Notes: a model not told the origin generated them from the sequence alone. A stretch of 64,000 bases of DNA from Hermatobates lingyangjiaoensis (GCA_026182355.1 JAPFBL010000119.1:2428001-2492000), one strand, 5' to 3'; numbered from the stretch's first letter, positions 33,546-44,830 are shown. Made by a program: numbers and translations.

Positions 33546-34289
33546 CTCATTAAGTTTCTTTAAAATTCTTGACTGATTTCTCAACAGCAGTAAAACAAAT
33601 ACCTTTTCAATAAGGTTGAAGGTTAAATTTTGCCATAATTTTTCGATTAGGCCATCCTTCAAGTTCACTGGAGAGTATAGAAATATGAAAAAAGTGTCAT
33701 CTTTATTCTGGGGGGGTTAAATAATCTAAATAAATAAAATAGTAATATGTGCTATGTGCCCAGTCTTTATAGTCACCCTGCAGTTTTAAAATTCAACTAG
33801 AAAGGTAAAAAATGATATTTATTTGAGTATACCTTATAACCTTGTTGAAGCGTTAGGAAAAAAGAAATGTGGAATAGACAGAAGAACTTCGTAGAATAGA
33901 GTATGAAGGTATGGGCTGAATGTTTATAGAAATAGAAACTTAGGCGAAGGAAATGCCAACATAACAATGTAGCACTTTTCACTTATGAAGATAACTTTGT
34001 AAATATACCAACTATTTTATCATGTAGTAGTAGATTAAATTGAATAGTTAAAGTGCCACAGAAAAAGTTCATACTGCTGATACACGAATTGAAAATGTAG
34101 CTAGTGAAGAAGAGGGCGGTTGCTTCATGTTTCAGAAGATAAAGTCTATAAATCAAAGCTGCTTGTTATCTAATGTCCACTCTTATAAAATTGAACCTAT
34201 TAGTGCTGTTTTAGGGGAAAAAAGTATAACTCATTTATTATTTGTAGCCTGTTTTGTCATATGCGAGCAACATTACGGGGTTGATTCTA
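33546..34289. other. Unique AT-rich DNA
   Basis: Nothing recognised. Confidence 0.4.
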
Positions 34290-34616
34290 TATTGAATGGT
34301 CTACATTTTTCCTAAATAAAAGTGTCAAAAGTTGTGATTGTGTTGTTTTTTTCAAGATCTCATAAAGTCTGAGTACATAGATTTTACTGTTCTATTTATA
34401 GTATTTTGGCTCTTGGAATAAAAATGAAACTGTATAACAATGAATGAATCAATTTGGTGCTCTTAAGTGGACTTGAAGGATAGTTATAACACAAAATTAT
34501 TGAAAGAAACAAACGTTTGGTTAATCATGGTAACAAACGTTAACTTTCGACCCTCTTATTGGCAACCATTTGTTTCACTACCGCTAAGAAAATATTCAAC
34601 AAGTTTAATGAAACAG
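34290..34616. repeat. Local dispersed repeat, copy 3
   Basis: tctatttatagtattttgg.. aatgaatgaatcaatttgg.. tcgaccctcttattggcaa.. gtttaatgaaacagtc match copy 2. It leads directly into the 67-bp tandem array. Confidence 0.65.
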
Positions 34617-34880
34617 TCTGTATCTTTGAAGAATATCTACTCAGACTATTTAGAGCAGGGATCTTTAACGAATAACTGATACCTGTATCTTTGAAGAATA
34701 TCTACTCAAGACTATTTAGAGCAGGGATCTTTAACGAATACCTGATACCTGTATCTTTGAAGAATATCTACTCAAGACTATTTAGAGCAGGGATCTTTAA
34801 CGAATAACTGATATCTGTATCTTTGAAGAATATCTATTCAAGACTATTCAGAGCAGGGATCTTTAACGAATACCTGATAT
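34617..34880. repeat. Tandem repeat, four units of about 67 bp
   Basis: Unit: ctgtatctttgaagaatat.. actatttagagcagggatc.. tttaacgaatancctgata. Four units with few differences. The phrase gagttgggatctttaatgag inside the SINE at 42396-42700 is similar to part of the unit, so a SINE-body segment may have seeded it. Confidence 0.9.
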
Positions 34881-34899
34881 CGTTTGAATATGCCCCAGG

Positions 34900-35205
34900 T
34901 TTGCTATAGCACGACATAAGTATAAAACGTCCACTGGACAACTGGAGAATCACATATAGAAGTGGGTTTTACGAGCTTATTTACTCCATAAGGAAATGAA
35001 AACACCAGGTGAACCTCCATCCTAATGAATTCTGTAGATGACCGCCCTAAGCTGGTAAAAAAACGTTTATTTAGCCGTGATGTAAGGTGGTGGATGTTTG
35101 CCTCTACCTTGGGCATATCCTAGTGGTTTAGTTGCCCCTATCCTCGGCTAGGGCTAGTACTCGTGGGATGCGGCGAAAGAGCTTCCAAAAAAAAAAAAAA
35201 AGCAT
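34900..35205 (+). repeat. Possible second SINE type ending in A15
   Basis: A GC-richer stretch ends in agagcttcc followed by a run of 15 A at about 35188-35202, like a retroposed 3' end. tcctagtggtttagttgccc resembles a tRNA D-arm region but no B box follows. Weak. Confidence 0.25.
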
Positions 35206-36353
35206 CAACCAGTTTTCTCATAATGTGCGGTGTAGCCAAAAGGCTAATGTAGACCTCGTTATACCAAAACAAGTACATAAACTCATCCATATGGATCTAG
35301 AAAGTATCCTAAATGCACGAAAAAAGTGAACCTCGAATTGTGCAAATCTGTTAAATCCTCAAAGCGATTTGTTTCATTAACACATACATTATTGTAAATA
35401 AAGTAAAAAAAACAGTAAAGCGATTCAAGTTTAAATATTTAATGACTGAATAGTAATTGAATCCTTTTGTTGCATTCAGTAATTAAATATCTAAAATAAT
35501 TATTAAAATATTCATCAGGAAAAGAGTTTAAAATTTGGTTTAGTGTAACTTTGGCTAAATCTACATTATTAAAAATCTCTATTTATCTTTAGAATTGCAT
35601 TTTAAACTGTTTTAGAATTGAAGCATATATCAGAAATATAAAAGTTCTATTAAATGAAATTATATTTTGAGAATTATTTCCTGGGCTGTTTTATATCGAG
35701 TGGAGTATTATTTTAAATTTAGAAATAATATTACATCCAGCGAAATTTTCCAATTTGGACATTTTTAAAACAATTAATACAATTTTGAGTTTATGTTTGA
35801 AATGAAGCAATTTGAATGTAATAATACAAAAATATGAAGACTATTATAGCGAAAAAAAATACCGAATGCTTAAAGAATGTTATGTTTGTAAATTGAATTT
35901 TTGATAAGTTGTGGGTTGTATGAAGAAAGTATTTTTATGGTAGTGTTTAGATAATGATTAAACATCTAAATTCAACTTTATTTGGTATTCTGTGACAAAA
36001 CAAACAATAATTAAAAGATTTTTTTCCACTTTAAGAGGGATTGATATAAATAATATCTTTTGAAATTAATTGGTATGATGTTTTCACACAATACTATTTC
36101 TAAAGAGAAGATGCAGGGTCGGTCATATCAACATAAGCAACTATTGTTTAGAAACCAAAGGCTGAGTTGAGATTTGTTTTAAATTAAAATAATAAATTAT
36201 GTAAATAATTTTTATTTTTATTTCGTGCGTTTATTGTGAAATCCATTTTAGAAGTTATAAATAAAATAAGACTCCTAACTTCCTTGTTAATGAAACTAAT
36301 CACCTCATATTATTCATGTATAGCAAAAAAAAGAGGATATTGAACCACTTAAA
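35206..36353. other. Unique AT-rich DNA
   Basis: Nothing recognised. Confidence 0.4.
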
Positions 36354-36450
36354 TTACAAAAGGATGTATATAATTAGAACTGTAGAAGGAAAAAATTCGT
36401 TAAAATTTCCAACATAGATAGGTAGGAAAGGAGTTAGGTATAAAATGTTT
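36354..36450. repeat. Dispersed repeat R2, copy 1
   Basis: aaaggatgtatataattagaact.. acatagataggtaggaaagg.. resembles 37596-37690 and, more loosely, 56156-56236 and 57905-57985 (gatagatagrgaggt). Confidence 0.45.
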
Positions 36451-36539
36451 ACATACTTATTTTTATTTATATATATTATGTTTTGAAAATACTATTTATG
36501 CTAGGATGAGTGCTTCTAGAAACGACTGTTATTACTGAA

Positions 36540-36716
36540 ATTTGCAAAGTGTTTTCTTTTTAAAAAAATCTCTAATGTAATACTTAAGTATTTTTGGTTT
36601 CAAAATTCTATTTGTCTGCTTATGAAAAAGGTTTTAAATGAAAACGGAAAAGTCGGCAATAAGAGTTTAATTTGAACCTGAAGAACTGACAGCCCTGATC
36701 AAATTTTATTTTGTTA
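36540..36716 (+). repeat. P4 PLE 3' end
   Basis: tctctaatgtaatacttaag.. cttatgaaaaaggttttaaat.. gtcggcaataagagtttaat.. cctgaagaactgac. Same order as 23.9 and 47.7 kb, with part of the 3' UTR deleted. The ribozyme GAAA is mutated to GGAAAA. Confidence 0.75.
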
Positions 36717-37595
36717 TATACATATACATACATATATGTCATATCGAAATATCTTTTATGTTTCTATTACTATATCATTGCATTTCTTGATTTTGGAAGA
36801 AATGACACTTTAACTTGGTTAGTTTATGATTAAATTTTCTTCCAAAGAGGCTTATTTGCAATAACTTTTACGAAATTTTTATGCATTTTATTATAAATTA
36901 TTGTAATAACGAAAGGTTTTGTGCCATAGTATTAATTCATTTTTGCTACAGACGGTTTGAAAGAAGAAATGAAACAGTAATTTGCTTTCAAGATGTGTAG
37001 AATCGTAGTAGTGAAGCTAAAATATCATAATATTGTGGAGACTGAAATAATTATTTATGTTCAAACATTTTTCAGAAATAAACAGTTTGTTTAGATTTTT
37101 TAAGATATGGAATTTGTTTTAAAGAAACTGATTTGTTTGAAAGTTTTCATTTGGTATATGTTAAGAAGGATGCTATGGCAGTAAGAACACATGAATGCAA
37201 AGAGGTCTGCAACGGAATAAATCCCACAACGATGTTGTTTCTTTATAGGATGTATAACATCTGGGATTAGGGCTTATGGCATTACGTCTTCTCTGAACTG
37301 AGTAAAATACACAATTTTTCTATCTCAAAAATGAAAAAAAAATATTGTATTAAGATACAGGTTAGACTTTTTCTTGTAATCAAATAATGCCTTGGATATT
37401 TATGAAAGAAAACAAGGTTTCTTACTTATTTTTAGGATAGACATCACTACAAAGCCGTTAGGTTTTTAAAGAAAAGATGTTTGTTAAACTAGAAAAGGGA
37501 ATTAACAGCTGTTTTATTCCCTTGTTAATTAACTATTCATTTCTTTTGATCCATTTGTAGTAAAAATAAAACTATCATTAGCCATTTGAAGAAAA
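36717..37595. other. Unique AT-rich DNA
   Basis: Nothing recognised. Confidence 0.4.
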
Positions 37596-37690
37596 TTTAT
37601 AAAAAAAAAAGAGGTATATCATTAGAACATTGTAGAGGCAAAAAATATGTTAGGTCTTTTAACATGGATAGATAGGAATGGAATTAGGAT
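37596..37690. repeat. Dispersed repeat R2, copy 2
   Basis: aaaagaggtatatcattagaac.. catggatagataggaatgg matches copy 1. Confidence 0.45.
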
Positions 37691-37789
37691 GTTTTACCAA
37701 ATAGCATGTCAGAGATAAGATCAGCAAAAAGGAAGACAAAAAGAAAATGCTGGCAGATTAGATAATTAAGGCTAAGTTTTTCTGCACTG

Positions 37790-38225
37790 GCATATGGTTT
37801 GGGTGCTAAAGACAGGGAAGGAGCGTCAACCAGATTGAGGCTGCGTGCCCAGAGACCAGACTCCTAATCTGCTCGGCATCTCGCCCGCCCACTTATCCTT
37901 ACTAATAATTAGGATATGTTTGTTTTTCCCGGCCTATGGCGGTGGTCCAGGTAATTGCCGTAATTGCCCCCTCCATGCCCCCGGCTGGCCCCCCCACCCC
38001 TCGCTCTCAACCGCCATTGTTAATTTCTCCCTCCACCTTATCAATTATTCATGCTCTTGTTTCATTACCTCCTTGCTGACAGCACCAATCTTCTTCTTCG
38101 GATCACCCCTTTTATAAATACCAACAGTTATAACAGGGTTGACCAGAAGGGCCACAAACAAATCCTCTTCTTCCGGGTTGTCCTCCTTTCTTTTCTCTCC
38201 CATATCACTCTAAGATCTAGACGGT
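37790..38225. other. GC-richer unique block A, possible regulatory or exon-bearing segment
   Basis: About 430 bp with C-rich tracts (ctggcccccccacccc, ctcgcccgcccac) in otherwise ~70% AT DNA. It contains homeodomain-like cores (actaataattagg, ttaatt) and ggcctatggcggtggtcc. Two short frames on + (90 and 62 codons) are proline/serine- or leucine/phenylalanine-rich and do not look like protein domains. It occurs once. A promoter, CpG-type region or enhancer is possible. Confidence 0.35.
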
Positions 38226-38879
38226 TCAAACAGGTATGAATCATTTATTACAAATTTTATACCCAAAAGTTTATTTTGTCCTTATATCATAGTTGTATAA
38301 ACTATTAGGAAATTAATGTATAATTTCTGTTGTAATACATCAACACACACAGAAGTATCTATTTTTCGCACAAAAATTATAGAACGAGATTTTACAATAA
38401 ACATGAAAGAACATATGATTTAAACTTCTTCTCGTCTTGGAGAGAGCATTGCATGATCATTCATTTTATCTCTCTGACCAGAAACCTAACATCGTTTAAA
38501 TATTTCTTACTTCAACGCATTTCCGAGCTTTTTACTTTGCTTTATATGTTGATATGTTATTACTCAAGAAATTGAGTTCCCTTTCATTCAGTTCATGATT
38601 TCCAATTGTATCTCTCACTTGCCGGATTGCTCTTATCCTAAATAATTTAATTGATTTTTACATCTACTTGTATCCTTGTGATATAAACTAAAAAACTTTG
38701 ACAACGGTATTTTTTATAACAAAAAAGATAATATTTGTAAGATTGGGCTATATTACTTTTCATAGTAATGATTTTCTTTTATTAATTGCTAAAAAAAGAG
38801 AATATTTAAATGTTGCAATAAAGGAACTCGTTATTCGATTATTGTTACCCTGAAGTGGTGCAATTCATAAAATATTAAG
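38226..38879. other. Unique AT-rich DNA
   Basis: Nothing recognised. Confidence 0.4.
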
Positions 38880-39160
38880 TCGGGGTGGAGGGCCAGCAGA
38901 TATTAGACAGGTCGCGTCTAAATTCTTCCCCACCATCGGTGCCATTCCTAATTGCCACCCCCTCCCACCCCCCACCCTTAAACTCAAGCCATTCCTTGCT
39001 TGCCCTCTTTGTAACCAATTTTAATTACAACTGAAACTTTTTTTACCTTTTTTTTTTTAATTAACCACAATTAATTCCGGTTGCTCGACAGCGATTAAGT
39101 TTGATTGGATAATTGAACTCAGCATGGTTGACTCGACCTCTCACCCTTAGAAGTATCTTC
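38880..39160. other. GC-richer unique block B
   Basis: gtcggggtggagggccagc.. ccaccccctcccaccccc.. then ttaattaaccacaattaatt with overlapping homeodomain- and Runt-like cores and gcgattaagtttgattgg. Non-coding. It lies 0.65 kb from block A and has the same character. Confidence 0.35.
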
Positions 39161-40110
39161 ATTCTTTTCTTAACTTGCTCTGCTTTTAATTTTCAATTCT
39201 TTCAAGATTGTTAATGAAATATAAAAACTAGATCATCAGATGGATTTTTTCTAATTGCCATTGTTATTAAAATTCATGACAATATTCGTAATGTAAATTC
39301 GCATATTATTAATATTTGTTTTTAAATAAATATATTAATGTTTATAGCATAAATCAACATTTAGTAACACAATCAGTTAATTACAAACATATGTGTTTCT
39401 ATAATGTTCATTGTTTTAACAATCTTGTCCAAGTTTTCAATGTGACTTTTATTAAGGGTGAACGGTTATGATGATTTGCAAACCAGTTGTGGCGCTGGTT
39501 TGACAGTGGAGGACTAGTGTAAGAAGAGGAGGAACGTGTTGTGAAATAGTTCAGTACTTACTCTGTAGTTGTAGTATCAGAGCTCGTATGCAACAGAAAA
39601 TATATAAAATACATTCTTAGTCAGAAATCCTATATCGATTCTTTAAGTACAACTGTGTGCGATTATCTTTCCTGACCCATTATAAGTAAATACTACACAA
39701 TAACTGCTGACATAAATCGTAAGTTTAAATAAACACATTTCTATACTTTGTTGGATGACGTTAAACGGAGTAGTAAAGGAAACATGTGTTGGAAACTGTT
39801 CTGGATCTATGGCAGTGCATTAATCTCTATTCTAAATACAAAAAAGAACAGTTAACTAACGGCCTAAAAAACTATTTTTCCCGCATTTTAAACTTTTTTA
39901 TTGGAGGAGTTCTTAACCAACGAATAAGTTTCTGAGTCCGACTCACCTAGTGCAGCACGAGTGATGAAACTAGGCAGTAGTAACACTGTGTGTGCTAATA
40001 TTTCTTAGAAAAACATAGATTTATTAACATTTAAGATAAAGCTAATAGTGTTCATAGTTTTAGTTAATTAGTATGATTTGTAGTTAATTATTAATATTTA
40101 ATATTAGTGA
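39161..40110. other. Unique AT-rich DNA
   Basis: Nothing recognised. Confidence 0.4.
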
Positions 40111-40112
40111 AT

Positions 40113-40160
<48 letters not shown>
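40111..40160. repeat. (GA)n microsatellite
   Basis: GA run with one gaaaga interruption. Confidence 0.95.
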
Positions 40161-41650
40161 TAAGGAGACAGGTGGTAGAGACTATTCACTATACAGTAAC
40201 CTCTATTGGTATAAAATTGCGTACCATAAACATTATGACATACCAGGCCGATACCTTTTTTACATGAAAGCTCTTTCACGGCATACCAGATGCAGCCAAC
40301 TCCAAGCCAAGGACCGGAACAATTAAGCTTCTGGGATATGACCACCGTGGGTGGATCTCACAGAGGCAAGCTTCTACTTCTAAAAGAATCACAGATACGT
40401 CAAAATTGTATTGGTTGAATTACAACAGGAAGAAACACAAAAAAATGTATCAATAGTTTACAAACCTTATGAAAATATAAAAAAAATATAAAAAAGAGAA
40501 ACTGTAATATAACATTTAAAAATATTGGAATATTATCTTAAACAGAAGGGAACATAGTGCTTAATGTTTTGAATATCCTATATGTGAACTTTCTATGCTT
40601 TGACTTATTTTTGTTCAACTGTATTGATGTATGTATATAAACTTACCATGAACCACTAACTCAGTTCCATGGACCTGCAAAATAATATTTATTCTCGTTT
40701 CAACCATTAACTTGAGTAGAAATCGTTGAAAATCTCTGGTAAAGGTTTACAACTACTTTACGCACAAAAAAAAATACAATGTTTCATAAAAACTAACATG
40801 TGTCAAATGAGATTATCCAACTTAACTTAATTTGATGATTAAAATAATGTATGTTAATGATTATATGCAAAACATATGAAACTGTAACATGAGATTTTAA
40901 GAGGAGGCCTATAAATATCCGACTCTGACTCCTGGACCCTTTTTCAGTCGATTCCTACGATGACTGTCGACACTGGACTCCATTACTAACGTTAAAATTG
41001 TTAATAAGTTTTACATATAGTAAACATAAGGTGGTACACTATAGACTGGAAATAAACTGCGAGCTATATATGTGTGAACTCATATCACTCAATATGCGCT
41101 ATTGAGAGTTCAGATGATCCGATACATATATACAAATAAAACAAAATCTAGTAAAATGATATATTTAATACAATTTATGTACATGTGATAACTGTTGATA
41201 GTGACATGTATTTAATATAAAATATTATTTTATGTATGCAATAGTATATAGCCTATTCGTGTAATACATTAATATCATATTTATTAGTCGGTATTTGACT
41301 AATTTTGTTGAATATGATCTTTTCAAGAATAAAACTGTACGAGCGTTTGATATTGTTGTATCTAAAATCCTGGTGTCTATGCTATTTAATTAGTATGAAT
41401 GGAATGCTCTTTTGTATGTAACTATAATATTCAGAAGATTCAACAGCTAAAATAGTCGTTTGTGTGTGAGTGCGTTCGTGCGTTTGCGTGCGGCCATAGG
41501 TATATGTCTGTGTGTGTGCTTGCGTTTGTGTCTATGTTAATTAATTAATAAACATTAATTAATGTAATGAAAGTAAACTTGATATTAATAATATTAAACA
41601 GGCAACAAATGGTATTGTATTGTTGTATATTTTATTTTTAATATAACTGC
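40161..41650. other. Unique AT-rich DNA
   Basis: Nothing recognised; a TG/GT-rich patch at about 41459-41532. Confidence 0.4.
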
Positions 41651-42010
41651 AGAGGCCAGGGTATCTCAGTAGCTTACCTCTTCCCCTCTGGAATGGTAGA
41701 TTTGGAGTTCGATACACACTCTTGTCCTCGATTTAATCAAGAGGTTAATACTTTTTTCAAGGAAATTTTCACGCAAAATTATTGCATAAAAAAAATCGTT
41801 GTACGTCTTCTCTTAGAAAGGACGTTAAGCCATAGGTACCCAGGAAGTACGATGCCAGGTACTCTTTCAAGATCCATACTCTAAACGCATTTGAATTTGG
41901 TGAAATTGAGGGTTCTCATTTTAAAATATCCATTGCGTGGTAACAAAAGGTCCAATCTTTGGCTTATGTGTATTCTTTCGTGGGACGGCTTCTACACCCT
42001 AACCTAACCT
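41651..42010 (+). mobile_element. tRNA-derived SINE, full length with insertion
   Basis: gcagaggccagggtatctcagtag (head, A box), ttggagttcgatacacactc (B box), cctcgatttaatc, gtacgtcttctcttagaaag, gttaagccataggtaccc, gtgggacggcttctacacc, ending ctaacctaacct. Slightly longer than its relatives because of an internal AT-rich insertion near 41750. Confidence 0.85.
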
Positions 42011-42395
42011 GTCATAAAAGCAATATAAGTTAGTTAGTTCCATAGAAATGATCAAACATATTATTACAATCTGAACTCATTTTTCTTAGCAAGCCATTTT
42101 TTTACTCATTCAGTTTCTGAACATATCCATTATCAAGAGCATACGGGATGTCTTTACTCATTCACTTAGACTCATGACATGACCCTCTGTTATTTTGTCA
42201 GTCAGTGTTACCACATCAATAACATTGTAAATTATAATTTCCAATCTAAATAGATAATATATAAGGACGTTATTACTTATAACGTCATTACTTATAACGT
42301 CATTACTTATATTACATATTCAAAATAACATGTTATATGGAACAGATTACTTATTATATCATGAAAAAGACTTAACATATTTTTTAGTAACATAG

Positions 42396-42700
42396 GTTAG
42401 GTTAAGGTGGAGTCCCACAGGGGAACACACGTAGGCCAAGCATTGTAGGCCAATGAAGATTGATTCCTACAGTGCGAGTCCTAAATTTTGCCTAACTCAA
42501 GTGTATGTAGAGTTGGGATCTTTAATGAGTACCTGACATCGTACATGCTCGGGACCGACGGTGTAACGTCATCCTCCGAGGGACGAAGTGTTCAGATTTA
42601 TTCACCTCCCACATGAATAAATCGAGGGCCAGGTGGGGATCAAACACTGGTTCTATCTGTTCAGAGCCAAGTACATTCACTACTAAGCCAACCTGGCCCC
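42396..42700 (-). mobile_element. tRNA-derived SINE with 15-bp target duplication
   Basis: The minus-strand SINE is bounded by tttttagtaacatag at 42381-42395 and 42701-42715. Minus reading starts ggggccaggttggcttagtag, then the B-box region, cctcgatttattcatgtggg, cgaggatgacgttacaccgtc, ..cgtgtgttcccctgtgggactcc, ending accttaacctaac. The exact duplication fixes both ends of the SINE (305 bp) and shows LINE-style integration. Confidence 0.95.
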
Positions 42701-42720
42701 TTTTTAGTAACATAGCAAGT

Positions 42721-43261
42721 AAACCTGATTGCAGTTAAGATAGAATATCATATTTAATATTTTATTTTTTTTAATTTTCGTGAAAAAAGAAAGAAATCAA
42801 TATCTATATTAATTTGATATAAAACAGAAAAAAAGCAATTCCCAATTTTAATTTATTTTAGAAACGCCTCATTTCAAACATACTGTATTAAAGGCACATT
42901 TTTATTAGAGACAGCTTTTAAATTAAATTTTAATATTTCACAAACTTTCAAAAAAAATTAATCTTATCATTACTTAGAATTGATACATTTTATATAAGGT
43001 AATTTTATATCACAATGTATTGTTTCCTAACAATGACCAATGATGGTCAAGTTCTAGTTCAGTGAGTGTGACACAAAAGACGAAACATCCTGTCACGTTT
43101 CTTTATTTCATGAGCAGTTTTCTATCAATAAAGAGCTACAGAAATGAATAAGAGTAAAGTAAGAAAGTCATCAGAGACTACTGCAGGGTGCCGAAATTGC
43201 AGAGGCATCTGACCAACTGTCCTTTCTTTTGTCTTGCTTACGTTAATCTTTAATCATCATA
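42721..43261. other. Unique AT-rich DNA
   Basis: Nothing recognised. Confidence 0.4.
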
Positions 43262-43440
43262 TCTATATATATATATATATATTGGTATACTTTGGGAGCA
43301 GACCTTCTTTTAAACATACCTCATTAAAGATCTTGCCAACATTAAGTTTAGTATGTTTCCTACATACCTTTTCAAGGTTTCGAATGCTACCTTTCCATCT
43401 CTGTGGTACCATATAAATTAACTCTCCGATATTAACTTAC
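43262..43440 (-). pseudogene. PLE N-terminal fragment (P10), inverted arm
   Basis: The reverse complement of 43927-44040: encodes IGELIYMVPQRWKGS, NLEKVCRKHTKLNVGK on the minus strand, then a (TA)n run at 43262-43282. It lies head-to-head with the EN fragment that follows. Confidence 0.8.
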
Positions 43441-43441
43441 G

Positions 43442-43657
43442 ATGCATCTTGCAGCCGGAGGACCGAAAGAACACACAATGAACATACATAAAAGCAGGCT
43501 AAGTAGAAAAATGCTGGAAGACAACATTGAAGTATTATATGCAGAAAATAATCACACGAGGCTGCATATAATTGAATCATTATGCATAAAGGAAAAGAAG
43601 CCGAACATTAATGATCAGTCCTGTTGTTTTTCCAGAATTTTAAAGTTACATTCGTGA
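43442..43657 (+). pseudogene. PLE endonuclease C-terminal fragment (P10)
   Basis: HLAAGGPKEHTMNIHKSRLS, RKMLEDNIEVLYAENNHTRL, HIIESLCIKEKKPNINDQ: the distinctive C-terminal half of a PLE GIY-YIG domain (GAxxEHxxxxHxxxLxR.., RLxIxESLxIxxxxPxIN). The frame is open from the inverted arm to a natural-looking stop. The N-terminal EN half and RT are absent. A ~200-bp 3' UTR and the P10 ribozyme follow. Confidence 0.85.
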
Positions 43658-43856
43658 AAAATAACTATATAGTGATTTAAATAATGTTGTGTAAATGTTC
43701 ATGTAGGGAATTTTGTAGCAAACCTGTCATGTTTATTAAGGTAGTGTTTTTTAAAAGAATATTTTGTTATTAGTTATGTTTGATAGAAGTGAGGTAATTG
43801 TCATTGTAAATAAGTATTTATTAGAATTGTTTTAAAAAAAACCTTGTATATAGAAT

Positions 43857-43893
43857 CCTTGAAAATGGTCAACGTAGACCGAAACGTCGGAAA
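43857..43893 (+). ncRNA. P10 hammerhead-like ribozyme
   Basis: TCC, TTGAAAA, T, GGTC-AACGTA-GACC stem II, GAAA, ACGT stem III, C, then GGA pairing with TCC. The stem I change relative to P9 (GCC/GGC) is compensated on both strands. Confidence 0.65.
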
Positions 43894-43899
43894 TGTAAT

Positions 43900-44038
43900 A
43901 TGAAAAATACAATGAAAGATAAAAAAATCGGTGAGTTAATTTATATGGTACCACAGAGATGGAAAGGTAGCATTCGAAACCTTGAAAAGGTATGTAGGAA
44001 ACATACTAAACTTAATGTTGGCAAGATCTTTAATGAGG

Positions 44039-44050
<12 letters not shown>
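43900..44050 (+). pseudogene. PLE N-terminal fragment (P10), downstream arm
   Basis: About 20 bp after the ribozyme the frame MKNTMKDKKIGELIYMVPQR, KHTKLNVGKIFNEVY begins and then dissolves into (TA)n at 44039. EN, ribozyme and next-copy N-terminus in this order is the arrangement of tandem PLE copies sharing a pLTR. Confidence 0.8.
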
Positions 44051-44092
<42 letters not shown>

Positions 44093-44095
44093 TAT
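44039..44095. repeat. (TA)n array
   Basis: TA run with two ataata slips, between two inverted PLE N-terminal pieces. Confidence 0.95.
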
Positions 44096-44213
44096 TAGTG
44101 AAGGTTGGTAGCAATCCTTCTTGCAAATATGTTTCTAAAAATTGCATGCCAATTTTATGCTTGGTTACCTTTTTTGATATTATTTTTTTTAAAAAAAAAC
44201 GGTAACCAAGCAT
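44096..44213 (-). pseudogene. PLE N-terminal-region piece
   Basis: Minus strand: TKHKIGMQFLETYLQEGLLP, TFTNIY, then (TA)n. EGLLPTFTNIY is the counterpart of EDLLPLYTNIY at 59.7 kb. A 13-bp reverse repeat (gcttggttacc.. / ggtaaccaagc) closes the outer end at about 44159-44213. Confidence 0.7.
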
Positions 44214-44239
44214 GAAATTGGTTATTTCATATTTTAATA

Positions 44240-44362
44240 TATATATGAGTTAGTTTTTTGACACTGACGTAGAGCGCTTGTTACGGTTACAAGATATTAG
44301 AATTGTTTTCCCATTTCATATTGTGTTTTGATCACTGATTGTTATTTCATGTGTATATGTGA
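44240..44362 (+). repeat. P1 pLTR arm, plus only
   Basis: gttttttgacactgacg.. gcttgttacggtt.. then cccatttcatattgtg.. ttgttatttcatgtgtatatgtgaaat. The ribozyme is mutated (AGATAT, GTTACAAGA). Confidence 0.75.
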
Positions 44363-44363
44363 A

Positions 44364-44480
<117 letters not shown>

Positions 44481-44481
44481 T

Positions 44482-44611
44482 ACTAAAATAAACTGTGACA
44501 CATAGACAAAAAAAGTTTAATAAAAGAAATATAAAATAAATAAAATAAAATAAATATATAAATATAAATTTGTATAAAATAAAACATCTGTGTGTCACAG
44601 TTTATTTTAAG
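44482..44611. repeat. Short palindromic element Q, copy 1
   Basis: Ends taaaataaactgtgacacat and gtgtcacagtttattttaa are inverted repeats; the middle is AT-rich. A second copy is at 60889-61020. No ribozyme core seen. Confidence 0.7.
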
Positions 44612-44689
44612 TGCAATCTGTCCTGCCAAACCGTTTCCGTTTATCATAGTATAATGATAATGATATATATCATAGTATAAACATATCAA

Positions 44690-44830
44690 TGATCAAACCA
44701 CAATATGAAATGGGAAATCAAGACTAAGATCTTTCAACCGTAACAAGCGGTCTTCGTCAGAGTCAAAAACCCAACTTCTTATTGTGGTTTGATCATTGAT
44801 TGTTATTTCACGTGTTTATGTGAAATCTTT
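44690..44830. repeat. P1 pLTR inverted pair, right arm truncated
   Basis: The left arm is complete (tatcaatgatcaaaccac.. to aaaacccaact). The right arm begins only at tcttattgtggtttg and runs to the terminal hairpin tttcacgtgtttatgtgaaa. (TA)n follows at 44832-44855. Confidence 0.85.
44727..44770 (-). ncRNA. P1 hammerhead-like ribozyme
   Basis: Minus strand, consensus P1: CTGACGA, extra A, GACCG..CGGTT, GAAA, AGATCT, T, AGTC paired with GACT. Confidence 0.75.

Noticed and set aside
43941..44213. IYIYIY- and THTHTH-type proteins in many frames
   Set aside because: Translations of (TA)n and (CA)n microsatellites.
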